From CAVSUR01 sp963731285 (GTDB lineage Bacteria; Actinomycetota; Actinomycetes; Streptosporangiales; Streptosporangiaceae): a stretch of DNA of 64,000 nucleotides. Of the stretch, positions 10,494 through 25,564 are shown piece after piece. Both the position numbers and the translations under genes were made by a program. The notes below the pieces were generated by a model. That model saw only the letters and a list, made by a program, of their open reading frames with translations. It was not told where the DNA came from and searched no databases. How positions within the stretch are numbered: position 1 is the stretch's first letter; each line of letters opens with the position of its first letter. The stretch lies in assembly GCA_963731285.1 (NCBI GenBank), contig CAVSUR010000014.1, positions 868,001 through 932,000 on the forward strand, read 5' to 3'.

Positions 10494-10541
10494 GGGGACG
10501 ATGGCCGCGCGCCGGGCGCGGCCTCCGAGCAAGGGAGCACC

Positions 10542-11962
<1,421 letters not shown>

Positions 11963-11966
<4 letters not shown>

Positions 11967-12658
11967 CCGGGGTCCTGGCGCGGGGCTTCTTCGGCCGGGC
12001 CGCTGCGGAGGTCGCACCGGACCTGCTCGGCTGCGTGCTCGTGCACGACAGCCCGGACGGGCTGGTGGCCGTGCGGATCGTGGAGACCGAGGCCTACGCG
12101 GGCCGGGCGGACCCGGCCTCGCATGCTTACGGCGGGCCGACGGCCCGCAACGCGGTCATGTTCGGGCCGCCGGGGCACGCGTACGTGTACTTCAGCTACG
12201 GCATGCATTTCTGCGCGAACCTGGTCTGCCGCCCGGCCGGGGACGCCTCGGCCGTGCTGCTGCGGGCCGGCCAGGTCATCCAGGGCGCGGACCTGGCCGC
12301 CACCCGGCGGGCCGGAGGCCGGCGGGCTGCCCCGCCCGCCCGGGAACTGGCGCGCGGGCCCGGCAGGCTGTGCCAGGCCCTGGGCATCGATCGCGGCCAT
12401 GACGGTGCCGACGTCTGCGCCGGGACCTCCGCGCTGCGGGTGTCGCGCGGCGCGGGCCGGGTAGCCGGCGCCGGGCTCAGCAGCACCGGGATCAGCAGCG
12501 GGCCGCGGGTCGGGGTCAGCCGGGCCGCGGACGTGCCGTGGCGGTTCTGGCTGACCGGGGATCCCTGCGTCTCGGCGTACCGGGCGTCGGTGCCGCGCCG
12601 CGCCCGGGCCAAACCGGTTACCGGCAGTGATCCCGCAAGTGGGACGATGCACCAGTGA
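11963..12658 (+). CDS. mpg: 3-methyladenine (alkyladenine) DNA glycosylase, AAG/Mpg family
   Basis: 231 residues. It excises alkylated purines from DNA. The family pattern is plain: LARGFFGRAAAEVAPDLLG at the N-terminus, VETEAYAGRADPASHAYGG with the catalytic Glu, RNAVMFGPPGHAYVYFSYG, and ARGPGRLCQALGI. GTG 11963 overlaps the argH stop and the 3' end overlaps tyrS by four bases. The argH-mpg-tyrS order is one I know from other actinobacteria. Confidence 0.93.
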
Positions 12659-13929
12659 CCGACATCATCGACGAGCTGAGCTGGCGCGGCCTCATCGCCG
12701 TCTCGACTGATCTGGATCAGCTGCGCGCGGCGCTGCGCGCGGGCCCGCTGACGTTCTACGGCGGCTTCGACCCGACCGCGCCCGGCCTGCACATCGGCAA
12801 CCTGGTGCTGCTGCTCACCATGCGCCGGCTTCAGCTGGCCGGGCACCGTCCGATCGGGCTGGTGGGCGGGGCCACCGGGCTGATCGGCGACCCTAGCGGC
12901 AAGTCCGCCGAGCGGGTGCTGAACCCGCGCGAGGTGGTGGCCGGCTGGGTCGAGCGGATCAGGGCCGAAGTGGGCCGGTTCCTGGACTTCGCCCCCGGCC
13001 CGGCCGGCGCGCTCCTGGTCAGCAACCTGGACTGGACTGCGGACCTGTCCGCGCTGGATTTCCTGCGCGACATCGGCAAGCACTTCCCGCTGACCCAGAT
13101 GCTGTCCCGCGAGGTCGTCCGGGCCAGGCTGGAGGCCGGCAGCGGTATCACCTACACCGAGTTCAGCTACCAGATCCTGCAGGCCAACGACTTCCTGGAA
13201 CTGCACCAGCGGCACGGCTGCGATCTCCAGCTGGGCGGCAGCGACCAGTGGGGCAACCTGGTCAGCGGCGTGGATCTCATCAAGCGCAAGACCGGCGACA
13301 CGGTGCACGCGCTGGCCACCCCGCTGATCACCAAGCCGGACGGCACCAAGTACGGCAAGTCGGAGGGCGGTGCGATCTGGATCAGCCCCGAGCTGATGAC
13401 GCCGTACGCGTTCTACCAGTTCTGGCTCAACCGGGCCGACGCCGAGGTGCCGTCGCTGCTGCGCGTCTTCACCTTCCGCGGCCGGGATGAGATCGCGGCG
13501 CTGGAGAAGGAAACCGCCGGCCATCCCGCGGACCGCGCCGGGCAGCGCGCGCTGGCCCGTGACGTTACCGAGCTGGTACACGGCCCTGGCGAGCTGGCCA
13601 TGGCCGAGGCGGCCAGCGGGGCCCTGTTCGGCCAGGGCGACCTGCGCGACCTCGACGCCGGGACGCTGGCCGCGGCACTCGAGGAGGTGCCGCGCGCGGT
13701 GGTGGGCCCCGGCCCGCTGCCGCCGGTGGCCGACCTGCTGGCGGCGGTCACGCTGGTCCCGAGCAAGTCCGCGGGCCGCCGGCTCATCGCCGAGGGCGGC
13801 GCCTACCTGAACAACGTGAAGGTGACCCAGCAGGACGCGGCGCCCGGCCCGCAGGACCTGCTGCACGCCCGCTTCCTGGTCCTGCGCCGCGGCAAGCGCA
13901 GGATCGCCGGCGTCGAAGTAGGCCACTGA
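12655..13929 (+). CDS. tyrS: Tyrosyl-tRNA synthetase
   Basis: 424 residues, the usual bacterial length. It charges tRNA-Tyr. GTG 12655 overlaps the mpg stop. The class I HIGN motif is at residue 46 and the KMSKS-type loop reads KYGKS at residue 232. GGSDQWGNLVSG is the tyrosine-binding block. An S4 RNA-binding domain closes the C-terminus (KSAGRRLIAEGGAYLNN). Last protein gene before the rRNA operon. Confidence 0.95.
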   Translation: MTDIIDELSWRGLIAVSTDLDQLRAALRAGPLTFYGGFDPTAPGLHIGNLVLLLTMRRLQLAGHRPIGLVGGATGLIGDPSGKSAERVLNPREVVAGWVERIRAEVGRFLDFAPGPAGALLVSNLDWTADLSALDFLRDIGKHFPLTQMLSREVVRARLEAGSGITYTEFSYQILQANDFLELHQRHGCDLQLGGSDQWGNLVSGVDLIKRKTGDTVHALATPLITKPDGTKYGKSEGGAIWISPELMTPYAFYQFWLNRADAEVPSLLRVFTFRGRDEIAALEKETAGHPADRAGQRALARDVTELVHGPGELAMAEAASGALFGQGDLRDLDAGTLAAALEEVPRAVVGPGPLPPVADLLAAVTLVPSKSAGRRLIAEGGAYLNNVKVTQQDAAPGPQDLLHARFLVLRRGKRRIAGVEVGH

Positions 13930-14042
13930 CCGAGGGCCCCGCGAGTCGCCGGTCGAGGGCCCGCGGGGCCGGAGGGAGCGACTGCCGCTCTGCGCCAAAG
14001 AGCCGATGGCGAGGGCCCGCGCGGCCCGAGCCTGCGGCCGCG

Positions 14043-14173
14043 GGGGATCCCGGGGTCGCCCCCGGGGCAGTACTGCAGGGATCCCGGGGGCCGCCCCGGG
14101 GCAGTACTGCGGGGATCCCGGGGGCCGTCCCCAGGGCAGTACCGCGGATCCCGGGGGTCGCCCCCCGGGCAGC
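14043..14173. repeat. GC-rich 33-34-bp tandem repeat with GGATCC cores
   Basis: Four near-identical units, with GGATCC at 14045, 14079, 14113 and 14146 (periods 34, 34 and 33). The unit reads GGGATCCCGGGGGCCG, then a C/G run, then GGGCAGTACTGC. Most of it is palindromic (GGGATCCC, CCCGGGG, GCAGTACTGC), so each unit could fold as a hairpin or bind a dimeric protein. It lies between tyrS and the rrn promoters. It may be a terminator block for the arg-tyrS transcript or an upstream regulatory element; the sequence alone does not decide. Confidence 0.8.
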
Positions 14174-14183
14174 GCAGCCCGAT

Positions 14184-14211
14184 TTGACGCAATGGCGTTT
14201 ACTGCTAATGT
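14184..14211 (+). promoter_or_regulatory. Candidate rrn promoter P1
   Basis: TTGACG at 14184-14189, a 16-base spacer and TAATGT at 14206-14211 fit an actinobacterial primary-sigma promoter (TTGAC and TANNNT). It is AT-rich against the flanking repeat block and points into the rrn operon, about 445 bases upstream of 16S. No transcript data. Confidence 0.5.
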
Positions 14212-14373
14212 TTCGTCTTGCCCCGAGCGGGTGCCGCCGTCAGGCGGACCGCTCCGGGGATCCGGCAGGATCATCCTGCCCCTCGGCGAAAACCCCCTGT
14301 GGGCACTCGGCTGGGCGGGTATCCTGGACATCGGAGCAGCAAGCAAGAACCAGAAGTAAGCTCACTGACTCGC

Positions 14374-14402
14374 TTGACAGTCCTCGGACCGTCCGGTAAG
14401 TT
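14374..14402 (+). promoter_or_regulatory. Candidate rrn promoter P2, near-consensus
   Basis: TTGACA at 14374-14379, a 17-base spacer and TAAGTT at 14397-14402 form the best promoter match in the window. It lies about 255 bases upstream of the 16S 5' end, a typical distance for actinobacterial rrn promoters. Multiple tandem rrn promoters are common in the group. Confidence 0.7.
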
Positions 14403-14656
14403 AGCAGGGTTGCCCCCGATGAGATCTGAACCTCTCTGACGGTGTGCGTCCGTACCTTGAGAACTCAACAGCGTGCTAAAAGCCAGTGCACATGCACAAA
14501 CCCTGTCAATCGGGCTGTGCCGGTGACGGTGCAGTTCACTGACGGATGCCAAGATCGCTTCCGCGGACCGGGCTTGCCCGGATCGCGGAAGCACTCCTGA
14601 AAGTCAGCACCCCGCATGTCCGGTCTTCGACCGGGCGCGCGGTTGCTAATAGACAT
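14403..14656 (+). promoter_or_regulatory. rrn leader with boxA-like motif and hairpin
   Basis: CGTACCTTGAGAACT occurs at 14451-14465 and again exactly before 23S at 16472-16486. It resembles the boxA-type antitermination element found ahead of 16S and 23S in actinobacterial rrn operons. A hairpin at 14557-14592 has 17-base arms with 15 pairs around a TT loop. It could be a processing or antitermination structure. No coding sequence is seen here. Confidence 0.6.
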
Positions 14657-19713
<5,057 letters not shown>

Positions 19714-19835
19714 TACTTCACGATCTTGTTCGCGTCCACTGTGCGGTTCCCGAGGTGCGGTCGGCCTCGCTGGACCTGATGACTTCGCCTTGAGGCGAAG
19801 CTGAGGAACAGCGGGGCTCCTGACATCTCCATAGT
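19714..19835 (+). other. 23S-5S spacer with processing stem arm
   Basis: The spacer carries the right arm (CGCGTCCACTGTGCGGTTC, 19731-19749) of the 23S processing stalk paired with 16482-16500. A small hairpin (CTTCGCCTTGAGGCGAAG) lies near 19785-19802. No tRNA is seen. Confidence 0.7.
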
Positions 19836-19953
19836 GTTTCGGTGGCCATGGCGAAGGGGAAACACCCGGTCCCATTCCGAACCCGGAAGTTAAGCCCTTC
19901 AGCGCCGATGGTACTGCGCGGGGGACCGCGTGGGAGAGTAGGACGCCGCCGGA
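19836..19953 (+). rRNA. rrf: 5S ribosomal RNA
   Basis: About 118 nt starting GTTTCGGTGGCCATGGCG. It contains CCCATTCCGAACCCGGAAG and ends with GGGAGAGTAGGACGCCGCC, the standard actinobacterial 5S layout. The first bases (GTTTCGGTGG) and last bases pair in helix I. It completes the 16S-23S-5S operon. Confidence 0.95.
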
Positions 19954-19960
19954 CATCTTC

Positions 19961-20004
19961 CAGTGAGGGCCGCTACCGGGCAGGTAGCGGCCCTCACTGC
20001 GTTT
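19961..20004 (+). terminator. Intrinsic terminator of the rrn operon
   Basis: A perfect 17-bp stem (CAGTGAGGGCCGCTACC at 19961-19977 against 19983-19999) encloses a 5-base loop and is followed by CGTTTT. It starts 8 bases after 5S and is the strongest factor-independent terminator in the window. Confidence 0.92.
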
Positions 20005-20081
20005 TGGCGCGGAACAGATTAGTCGAGCAGCAGGAAATGCGGCCGGAGCGGCCGGGCGCAGTAAGCAGGGAGGTTGCCGGA

Positions 20082-22466
20082 ATGGCCGACAGGCCGAACG
20101 GCGCACGTGGCGGCGGGCCGACGAGCAGCGGCCGGTCCGCCGCACCAGGGAAAGGCCGCGGGAGTAGCGCCCGTAACGTCACCGGCAGGTCAGCGGGCGG
20201 CGGGAAGCCCGCTTCCCGCCGCAACGACTCGTCCGGCGGCCCGGGCAGCAGTTCAGGCGGCCGTGGTACGGCCGGTCGGGATTCAGGCAGCCGCAATCCA
20301 AGCCGCGGCGGTTCAGGCGGCCGCGATTCTGGCGTTCGCAAATCTGCCGGCCGCGGGTCTGGTGCTCGCGGGTCTGGCGCTTCCTGGTCAGGTGACCGCG
20401 ATCGGGGCGCTCGGGGTCCGGACGGTCGTGATTCCGGCGGCCGCGGTTCTGGCAGCCGTGATTCCAGTGGCATGCGGGATAGCACGCCGAGAGGCGGAGG
20501 CAGCCGCCGGAGCGGCCCGGCCCGGGCCGGGCGCTGGGAGGGCGACGACACCGGCGGCAGGTCAGAGCCGCGAGAGCGAGCCAGCCGCCGGACCGGAGCG
20601 GATGGACCCGACTGGGCAAGGGCCGGCCGCGGCCAGGATCGCAGCCGCCGCGAGGGCTCAGGACGCCCGTCCAGTCGTCCCGCAGGCCGTTCTTCAGGGC
20701 CGCCGAACAATGCTGCATCCGACGGTGAGGCGGCCGGTAGCAGGCGTGACCGAGACCGCGGCTGGGACCGGCCCGACCGGGCTCAGCGGGCCAGTTCGCG
20801 TGCTGGCGCCAGTGGCACGGGCCGCGGCCCCCGCAGCTGGGACCGGGCGGGTGAGCGCCCGCAGCGAGCTTCCCGGCCGGCCTGGCGTGACGGGGACGAC
20901 CGGGCGGACCGTGGTCGCCCTCGCCGGGGCAGCCCGAGCGGTCGCCCGGACCGGAGTTCCGGGCCTTCCGGCGCGGCCGCGCGCGGCTCGGCCGCCGGGA
21001 CCAGCCGGGACCGGCGCGACTGGGGACGTGACGGCGGCCGCCCCGATCGCGCGTCCCGCCCCCGATCACAGCCGACCTCGGCTGGCGCGGACAGCGGCGA
21101 CCGCAGCAGGCGGGACGACAGCCGTCCGGAGTGGCCGTCTCGTTCCGGCGCTCAGCCCCGCGGGCAGACGGATCGGCCCGGCGGCCGGCCGCCCCGGTCC
21201 AGCGCGCCCTCCGATCGGCCCGGTGACCGCGGTGAGCGGTACCCCGGCGGCTCGGACCGGCCCGATCGTTTCTCCAGGCCCGATCGACCGCAATGGCAGT
21301 CCCGGCCAGGTACGGGCCCGGAGCGGGAGGGTCGGCCGGGGGATCGTGCGGGCCGCGCGCCCCGGCGTTCCGAATGGGGCGCTGCGCGGGAGCCGGCTAC
21401 GCGGATCGTGACCGGACTGCAGGCCGCGACCGGGCCACCAGTCGCGGTCGGACCGCAGGTCCTGACCGGACCGTGGATCGGGCCGGGCGGCCCGCGGACG
21501 GTTACGCCGCGGATCGCCGTGCCGGCAGCTCGCGCTCGCCGGATCAAACCCGGGCTGGCGGGAGTGCCCGGTCAGCTGCGCCCGACCCGCCCAGGCTGGA
21601 AGTGCCCGCGGACATTACGGCGGACCAGCTCGACCCGCAGGCGCGGGCCGAGCTGCGCACCCTGCCCGGGGATCTGGCCGAAGCCGTGGCCCGGCTGCTG
21701 GTGGCGGCGGGGACGGAAGAAGATCCTGACCGTGCGTACCGGTACGCCGAGTCGGCCCGCGGCCTGGCCGCGCGGGTCGGCGTGGTGCGCGAGACCGCCG
21801 GGATCGCGGCGTACCGGGCCGGCCGCTGGAGTGACGCCCTGGCCGAACTCCGCGCCGCGCGCCGGCTCACCGGCCGGGCACACCTATCTGCCGCTGATGG
21901 CCGACTGCGAGCGGGCTCTCGGACGGCTGGATCGGGCGCTTGACCTGGTCAGCGGGACGGAGGCGCAGCAGGCCGACCCGGACACACAGCTCGAGCTGCG
22001 GATTGTGGAGTCGGGCATCCGCCGGGACCAGGGCCTGGCCGACGCTGCCGTGGCCGCGCTGCAGGTGCCTGAGCTGACCGATGGCCGGATCCGGCCCGGC
22101 TCGGCCCGGCTGTTCTACGCCTACGCCGATGCGCTGATCGACGCCGGCCGGGAGGACGATGCCCGGGAGTGGTTCGCCCGGGCCGCCGCGGCCGATAAGG
22201 CCGGGCAAACCGATGCGGCGGTGCGCTTCGACGAGCTGGACCAGGTGGCCTTCGCCGACCTGGAGCTCGCCGACCCGGAGCTTGCCGGCTCCGGCGATGA
22301 TGACGCCACGGCCGATGATGAGGCCACGGACGAGGAGTGCGTCGCGGCCGGGACTGAGGCCGGAGCTGCGGAAGCCGGCCAGGACGGTCCGGCCAGAGAC
22401 GACGTTGCTGTCTCTGAGCCGGGCCAGGGTGCAGCAGCGCATGCGGACGATAACGACCGGCAGTGA
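20082..22466 (+). CDS. TPR-domain protein with Arg/Gly/Ser-rich N-terminus (two frame breaks)
   Basis: ATG 20082 follows AGGGAGG at 20066-20072. Residues 1 to about 440 are almost only R, G, S, D and P (GGRDSG, RDRGWDRPDRAQR types), an RGG-like disordered region. The conserved C-terminal part (LDPQARAELRTLPGDLAEAV, then YLPLMADCERALGRLDRAL) is a TPR-like helical domain like M. tuberculosis Rv1691, and its neighbours match. Coding moves one base back near 21395-21405 (GGGAGCC run) and returns near 21875 (CCGGGCAC run). One base missing and one base extra restores a single frame of about 795 residues. An acidic tail ends the protein. Role unknown; RNA binding is a guess. Confidence 0.7.
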   Translation: MADRPNGARGGGPTSSGRSAAPGKGRGSSARNVTGRSAGGGKPASRRNDSSGGPGSSSGGRGTAGRDSGSRNPSRGGSGGRDSGVRKSAGRGSGARGSGASWSGDRDRGARGPDGRDSGGRGSGSRDSSGMRDSTPRGGGSRRSGPARAGRWEGDDTGGRSEPRERASRRTGADGPDWARAGRGQDRSRREGSGRPSSRPAGRSSGPPNNAASDGEAAGSRRDRDRGWDRPDRAQRASSRAGASGTGRGPRSWDRAGERPQRASRPAWRDGDDRADRGRPRRGSPSGRPDRSSGPSGAAARGSAAGTSRDRRDWGRDGGRPDRASRPRSQPTSAGADSGDRSRRDDSRPEWPSRSGAQPRGQTDRPGGRPPRSSAPSDRPGDRGERYPGGSDRPDRFSRPDRPQWQSRPGTGPEREGRPGDRAGRAPRRSEWGAAREPATRIVTGLQAATGPPVAVGPQVLTGPWIGPGGPRTVTPRIAVPAARARRIKPGLAGVPGQLRPTRPGWKCPRTLRRTSSTRRRGPSCAPCPGIWPKPWPGCWWRRGRKKILTVRTGTPSRPAAWPRGSAWCARPPGSRRTGPAAGVTPWPNSAPRAGSPAGHTYLPLMADCERALGRLDRALDLVSGTEAQQADPDTQLELRIVESGIRRDQGLADAAVAALQVPELTDGRIRPGSARLFYAYADALIDAGREDDAREWFARAAAADKAGQTDAAVRFDELDQVAFADLELADPELAGSGDDDATADDEATDEECVAAGTEAGAAEAGQDGPARDDVAVSEPGQGAAAHADDNDRQ

Positions 22467-22471
22467 CTCAG

Positions 22472-22538
22472 GCCGCCTCCCGGATGGGCGCGCGGAGCTC
22501 CCGGGATGGCCGCCGCGCCGGTGAGCCGGGGAGGCGGC
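22472..22538. terminator. Possible bidirectional terminator between convergent genes
   Basis: GCCGCCTCCC at 22472-22481 is perfectly complementary to GGGAGGCGGC at 22529-22538, with a 47-base GC-rich loop that can fold further. It sits in the only gap between the convergent TPR and MBL genes. There is no T-run, so the call is weak. Confidence 0.35.
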
Positions 22539-22540
22539 GG

Positions 22541-23515
22541 TCAGTTCGGTGCCGGGCCGGTCTCGTCCAGCCAGCGCAGGATCCCGGCCACGTTGGCCGA
22601 CGTGGTGCTGATCCGCTCGAACTTCGCGGCGCTGTCCGGGTCAGCGCCCTCTTGCAGCACGGCATAGCGCTGCCGCGTTCGCTCGGCGACCAGCGCTGCC
22701 GCATGGTCGAGGTCCAGCCCCGAATCCCTCGCCTGCCTGGTCTCCTCCACCCACAGGCTGAGCTCGGCCGCCGCCCGCTCCAGCGTCTCGGAGATCGCGG
22801 TGACCGGGCCGAAATGGCTGAACAGCAGCCGGGCCGGCTGCAGCGTCCCGAACATCCGCAGTGACTCCTGGGCTACGTCCAGGTCGAAGTCGGGCGGCGG
22901 CGTGGCCGGCCGCATGTCGCCGGTCTCCTGCAGGTAGATGCCGGCTGCGTCGCCGACGTACAGGTCGCCGGACTCGGAGTCGACCAGGCCCACGTGATGC
23001 TTGGCGTGGCCGGGGGAGTAGTGGCTCTCGAGCCGCCTGCCGCCGCCCAGGTCGACCGAGCCGGTCTCCGCGACGGCCCGGATGCGCGCGGCCGGGGTCG
23101 GGGCCAGCTGGCCGAAGAGCCCGTCCAGCTCGTCGCCGTAGACCATCCGCGCGCTGGCCATCAGCCGGCTCGGGTCGGCCAGGTGCCGGGCGCCGCGCTC
23201 GTGCACGACGATCTCGGCCGCCGGGAACATGTCCGCGATGTCCCCGGTGCCGCCGGCGTGATCCAGGTGAATATGGGTCACGACCACCGTGGCCAGGTCG
23301 CCCTGCCCCACGCCCAGGGCGGCCAGCGCGTCCCGCACAATCGGAGCCGCTGGCGCCGCCCCGGTCTCGACCAGGCACGGCCGGTCGCCACGGATCAGGT
23401 AGCTGGCGGTGATGCCGTGGTATCCGGCCAGCTGGGTATCGATTTGGTACACCTCGTGGCCGACTGGCGTGATGACGCCGGCAGCCGCGGCGGATCCGGG
23501 CTCTGCGCGCTCCAT
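22541..23515 (-). CDS. Metallo-beta-lactamase-fold hydrolase
   Basis: 324 residues. The zinc site THIHLDHAGG (HxHxDH) is intact, with a second metal His in SPGHAKHHVG and Asp in VGDAAG. The layout (YLIRGDRPCLVETG before the HxHxDH motif) is that of glyoxalase II/flavodiiron-like hydrolases. The C-terminal 110 residues are helical with an SHFGPV motif, as in a class of actinobacterial MBL proteins. Substrate unknown. It converges on the TPR gene, and DUF1015 lies upstream on the same strand. Confidence 0.85.
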   Translation of the reverse strand: MERAEPGSAAAAGVITPVGHEVYQIDTQLAGYHGITASYLIRGDRPCLVETGAAPAAPIVRDALAALGVGQGDLATVVVTHIHLDHAGGTGDIADMFPAAEIVVHERGARHLADPSRLMASARMVYGDELDGLFGQLAPTPAARIRAVAETGSVDLGGGRRLESHYSPGHAKHHVGLVDSESGDLYVGDAAGIYLQETGDMRPATPPPDFDLDVAQESLRMFGTLQPARLLFSHFGPVTAISETLERAAAELSLWVEETRQARDSGLDLDHAAALVAERTRQRYAVLQEGADPDSAAKFERISTTSANVAGILRWLDETGPAPN

Positions 23516-23594
23516 GGCGCCATCGTCTCAGGTGCCGTGCGCGCGCCAGCAGGGGCCGTGGCCGGGAGCCTGCGCCGGGCACCAGGACACGTGT

Positions 23595-24962
23595 TCAGCT
23601 ATGAGCGAACGTGCGGATGACCAGGCCGGTGCGCGGCTTGGGCGAGAACGAGGTGGACTTGCGCGGTACCCGCTCGCCTCCCGCCGCTACCGCGTAGATG
23701 TCGGCGGCCGGGACCGGGCAGCTGATCACGGCGGTGCCGCGCGGATCTTGCTGCGCGGCGCGCACGGCCGCCTGGGCGTCGTCGTGCACGATCCGGACCC
23801 GCTCGCTGTCGTCGGCGATGCCCCAGACCCGGCCCATCAGCAGCTCCTGGAGCAGGGCAGGCGCGAGGCTGCGCCATCGCTTCGACCGGCCGGGCGGCAT
23901 GGCCAGCGCGGCCTGGGCCGGGTCGGGATCGGCCAGCAGGAAAGCCGGCCCGTCGCCGGCGATGATGAACGCCGGCCCGGGCCCGGCCGCCGCGGCCAGC
24001 TCGGCCAGCGCCGCCTGCATGTCCGCGCTGCCGCCGGGCAGGCGCCGCACCCGGAACGCCGACGTGGCCTGCCGCGCGGCCGCCGCGACGTCCAGGCCGG
24101 GGATGACCCGGTGAATCGCCGCGATCTGCGGCGGGTAGGCCGCGGAGTCAACCAGCATGGCCAGGCCGCGGTCCCACGGACCCGGCCCGGCTCCGGCCCG
24201 CTGGCGGTGCTCTTGCATCTGCCGGTAGGCCGCGTATCGGTGATGCCCGTCGGCAATGAGCGCCTGCCGCGGAGCCAGATCGGCGGCGATCATAGCCAGC
24301 TCAGCGTGATCAGTGATGGCCCACATCCGGTGCCGCAGCCCGTCGCTCGTCACCGTGTCGAACAGCGGCGCACGGCGGGCGGCGGTGTTCGCCAGCTGGG
24401 TCGCCGCGCTGCCGGCCTGCCCGCACCCGCGGTCCCCGGCCCCGCTGTGCCAGGGTGCGCGATGGTCGGCCGAGCCGTCATACAGCAGGAAGATCGGCTC
24501 CAGATTCGCCTGGGTCGCCTCCATCAGCTGCCGCCGGTCATCGACCGGGCCCGGCGCCGTGTCCTCGTGCGGCAGCACCACGCCCGCACTGAGGGGAGGC
24601 AGCGCCAGCGCCCCGATCAGCCCGCGCTGCACCGTCTGGTCGCCGCCCGGGCCCGGTCCTGACTGCTCGTAGACATACAGCGCGGGCTCGGGATCGCAGA
24701 CCAGGATGCCGTCCCGCTGCCAGTCGGCCAGGGCCCGCGCCGCACCCCGGTAAGGGTCGCCAGGCGTGGCCGCCGCGTGCCAGGGCAAAATCAACCGGAC
24801 GATGTTATACGGATCGGACGCCAGCAGCTGGCTTTCGGAGTCCCGGGCGATGACGTCGTACGGTGGGGAGGTGACCTCGGCCAGCCCGCTCACCCTGTCT
24901 TGCGCGTAGCGCACCCCGCGGAACGGGGCCAGGGCGAGGCTCGCACCGCGGCGATCCGCCAC
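23595..24962 (-). CDS. DUF1015 family protein
   Basis: About 455 residues from GTG 24962; GTG 24989 and TTG 25007 are in-frame alternatives. Conserved DUF1015 blocks: LAPFRGVRY, VTSPPYDVIAR, NIVRLILP, IADGHHRYAAYR and SPKPRTGLVIRTF. The family is found near SerA-type or core genes across bacteria, and its biochemical function is not established to my knowledge. The divergent TPR gene starts at 24992, so if DUF1015 starts at 24989 the two start codons are only two bases apart and both promoters must lie inside the opposite gene. Confidence 0.85.
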   Translation of the reverse strand: MADRRGASLALAPFRGVRYAQDRVSGLAEVTSPPYDVIARDSESQLLASDPYNIVRLILPWHAAATPGDPYRGAARALADWQRDGILVCDPEPALYVYEQSGPGPGGDQTVQRGLIGALALPPLSAGVVLPHEDTAPGPVDDRRQLMEATQANLEPIFLLYDGSADHRAPWHSGAGDRGCGQAGSAATQLANTAARRAPLFDTVTSDGLRHRMWAITDHAELAMIAADLAPRQALIADGHHRYAAYRQMQEHRQRAGAGPGPWDRGLAMLVDSAAYPPQIAAIHRVIPGLDVAAAARQATSAFRVRRLPGGSADMQAALAELAAAAGPGPAFIIAGDGPAFLLADPDPAQAALAMPPGRSKRWRSLAPALLQELLMGRVWGIADDSERVRIVHDDAQAAVRAAQQDPRGTAVISCPVPAADIYAVAAGGERVPRKSTSFSPKPRTGLVIRTFAHS

Positions 24963-24991
24963 TGCCTGGCCGGACGGAAGGATCTGCACAT

Positions 24992-25537
24992 ATGACAGAA
25001 GGATCAAGCGGCAGCCGCGATTCCCGGCCGGGCGAAGATCTTCGCCCGGCCGATGTCAGCGACACTTCCCGCCGGCCGGGCGACGCCGCGCACAATGCGG
25101 ACCGTCCTGATCCGTGGGCCGAGCCGGCTGCGGCGGCGGCCGGGGCCAAGACCTACGCGCTGTACCGGCGCGGGATGGAGTTGCTCGGCCGCGGCAGCGC
25201 CGCCGCGGCGGCGCAGCTGCTGGAGCGGGCCGCGGCGGCGGAGCCACACTCCAGGAGCGTGCTCGAGGCCCTGGCCCGCGCCCAGTTCGACGCGGGCCGG
25301 TACGCGGCCGCCGCCGAGAACTTCCGCCGCATTGTCGAGGCCAGCCCGAGCGATGATTACGCGCAGTTCGGCCTGGGCCTGGCGCTGGCCCGCACCGGCG
25401 ACCCGGGCGCGGCTGCCGAGCACCTGGCCCTGGCCGCCGCCATGCGGCCGAACCTGCGGCACTATACCGATGCGCTGCGCAGCGTCCGGGCCACGCTGAG
25501 CGCCAGGAGCCGTCTGGCGGAGGGAACTGCCGAGTGA
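24992..25537 (+). CDS. Tetratricopeptide-repeat protein
   Basis: 181 residues. ATG 24992 has GGAAGGA at 24976-24982. After a polar N-terminus of about 50 residues, TPR helices follow: GMELLGRGSAAAAAQLLERA, FDAGRYAAAAENFRRIVE, then LGLALARTGDPGAAAEHLAL. It overlaps a GTG at 25534 that may begin the HAD gene's reading. Proteins of this size directly before a NagD-like HAD gene are common in actinobacteria. Partner protein unknown. Confidence 0.8.
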   Translation: MTEGSSGSRDSRPGEDLRPADVSDTSRRPGDAAHNADRPDPWAEPAAAAAGAKTYALYRRGMELLGRGSAAAAAQLLERAAAAEPHSRSVLEALARAQFDAGRYAAAAENFRRIVEASPSDDYAQFGLGLALARTGDPGAAAEHLALAAAMRPNLRHYTDALRSVRATLSARSRLAEGTAE

Positions 25538-25564
25538 CGCAGCACGAGGCCGCCCGCCCGGCCG

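Noticed and set aside
14043..14173. Possible CRISPR array
   Set aside because: The units are contiguous, with no unique spacers, and there are no cas genes in the window.
20074..21411. 445-residue Ala/Arg-rich frame overlapping the RG-rich gene
   Set aside because: It is the shadow frame of the biased RGS-coding region. It has no good start and no conserved motif.
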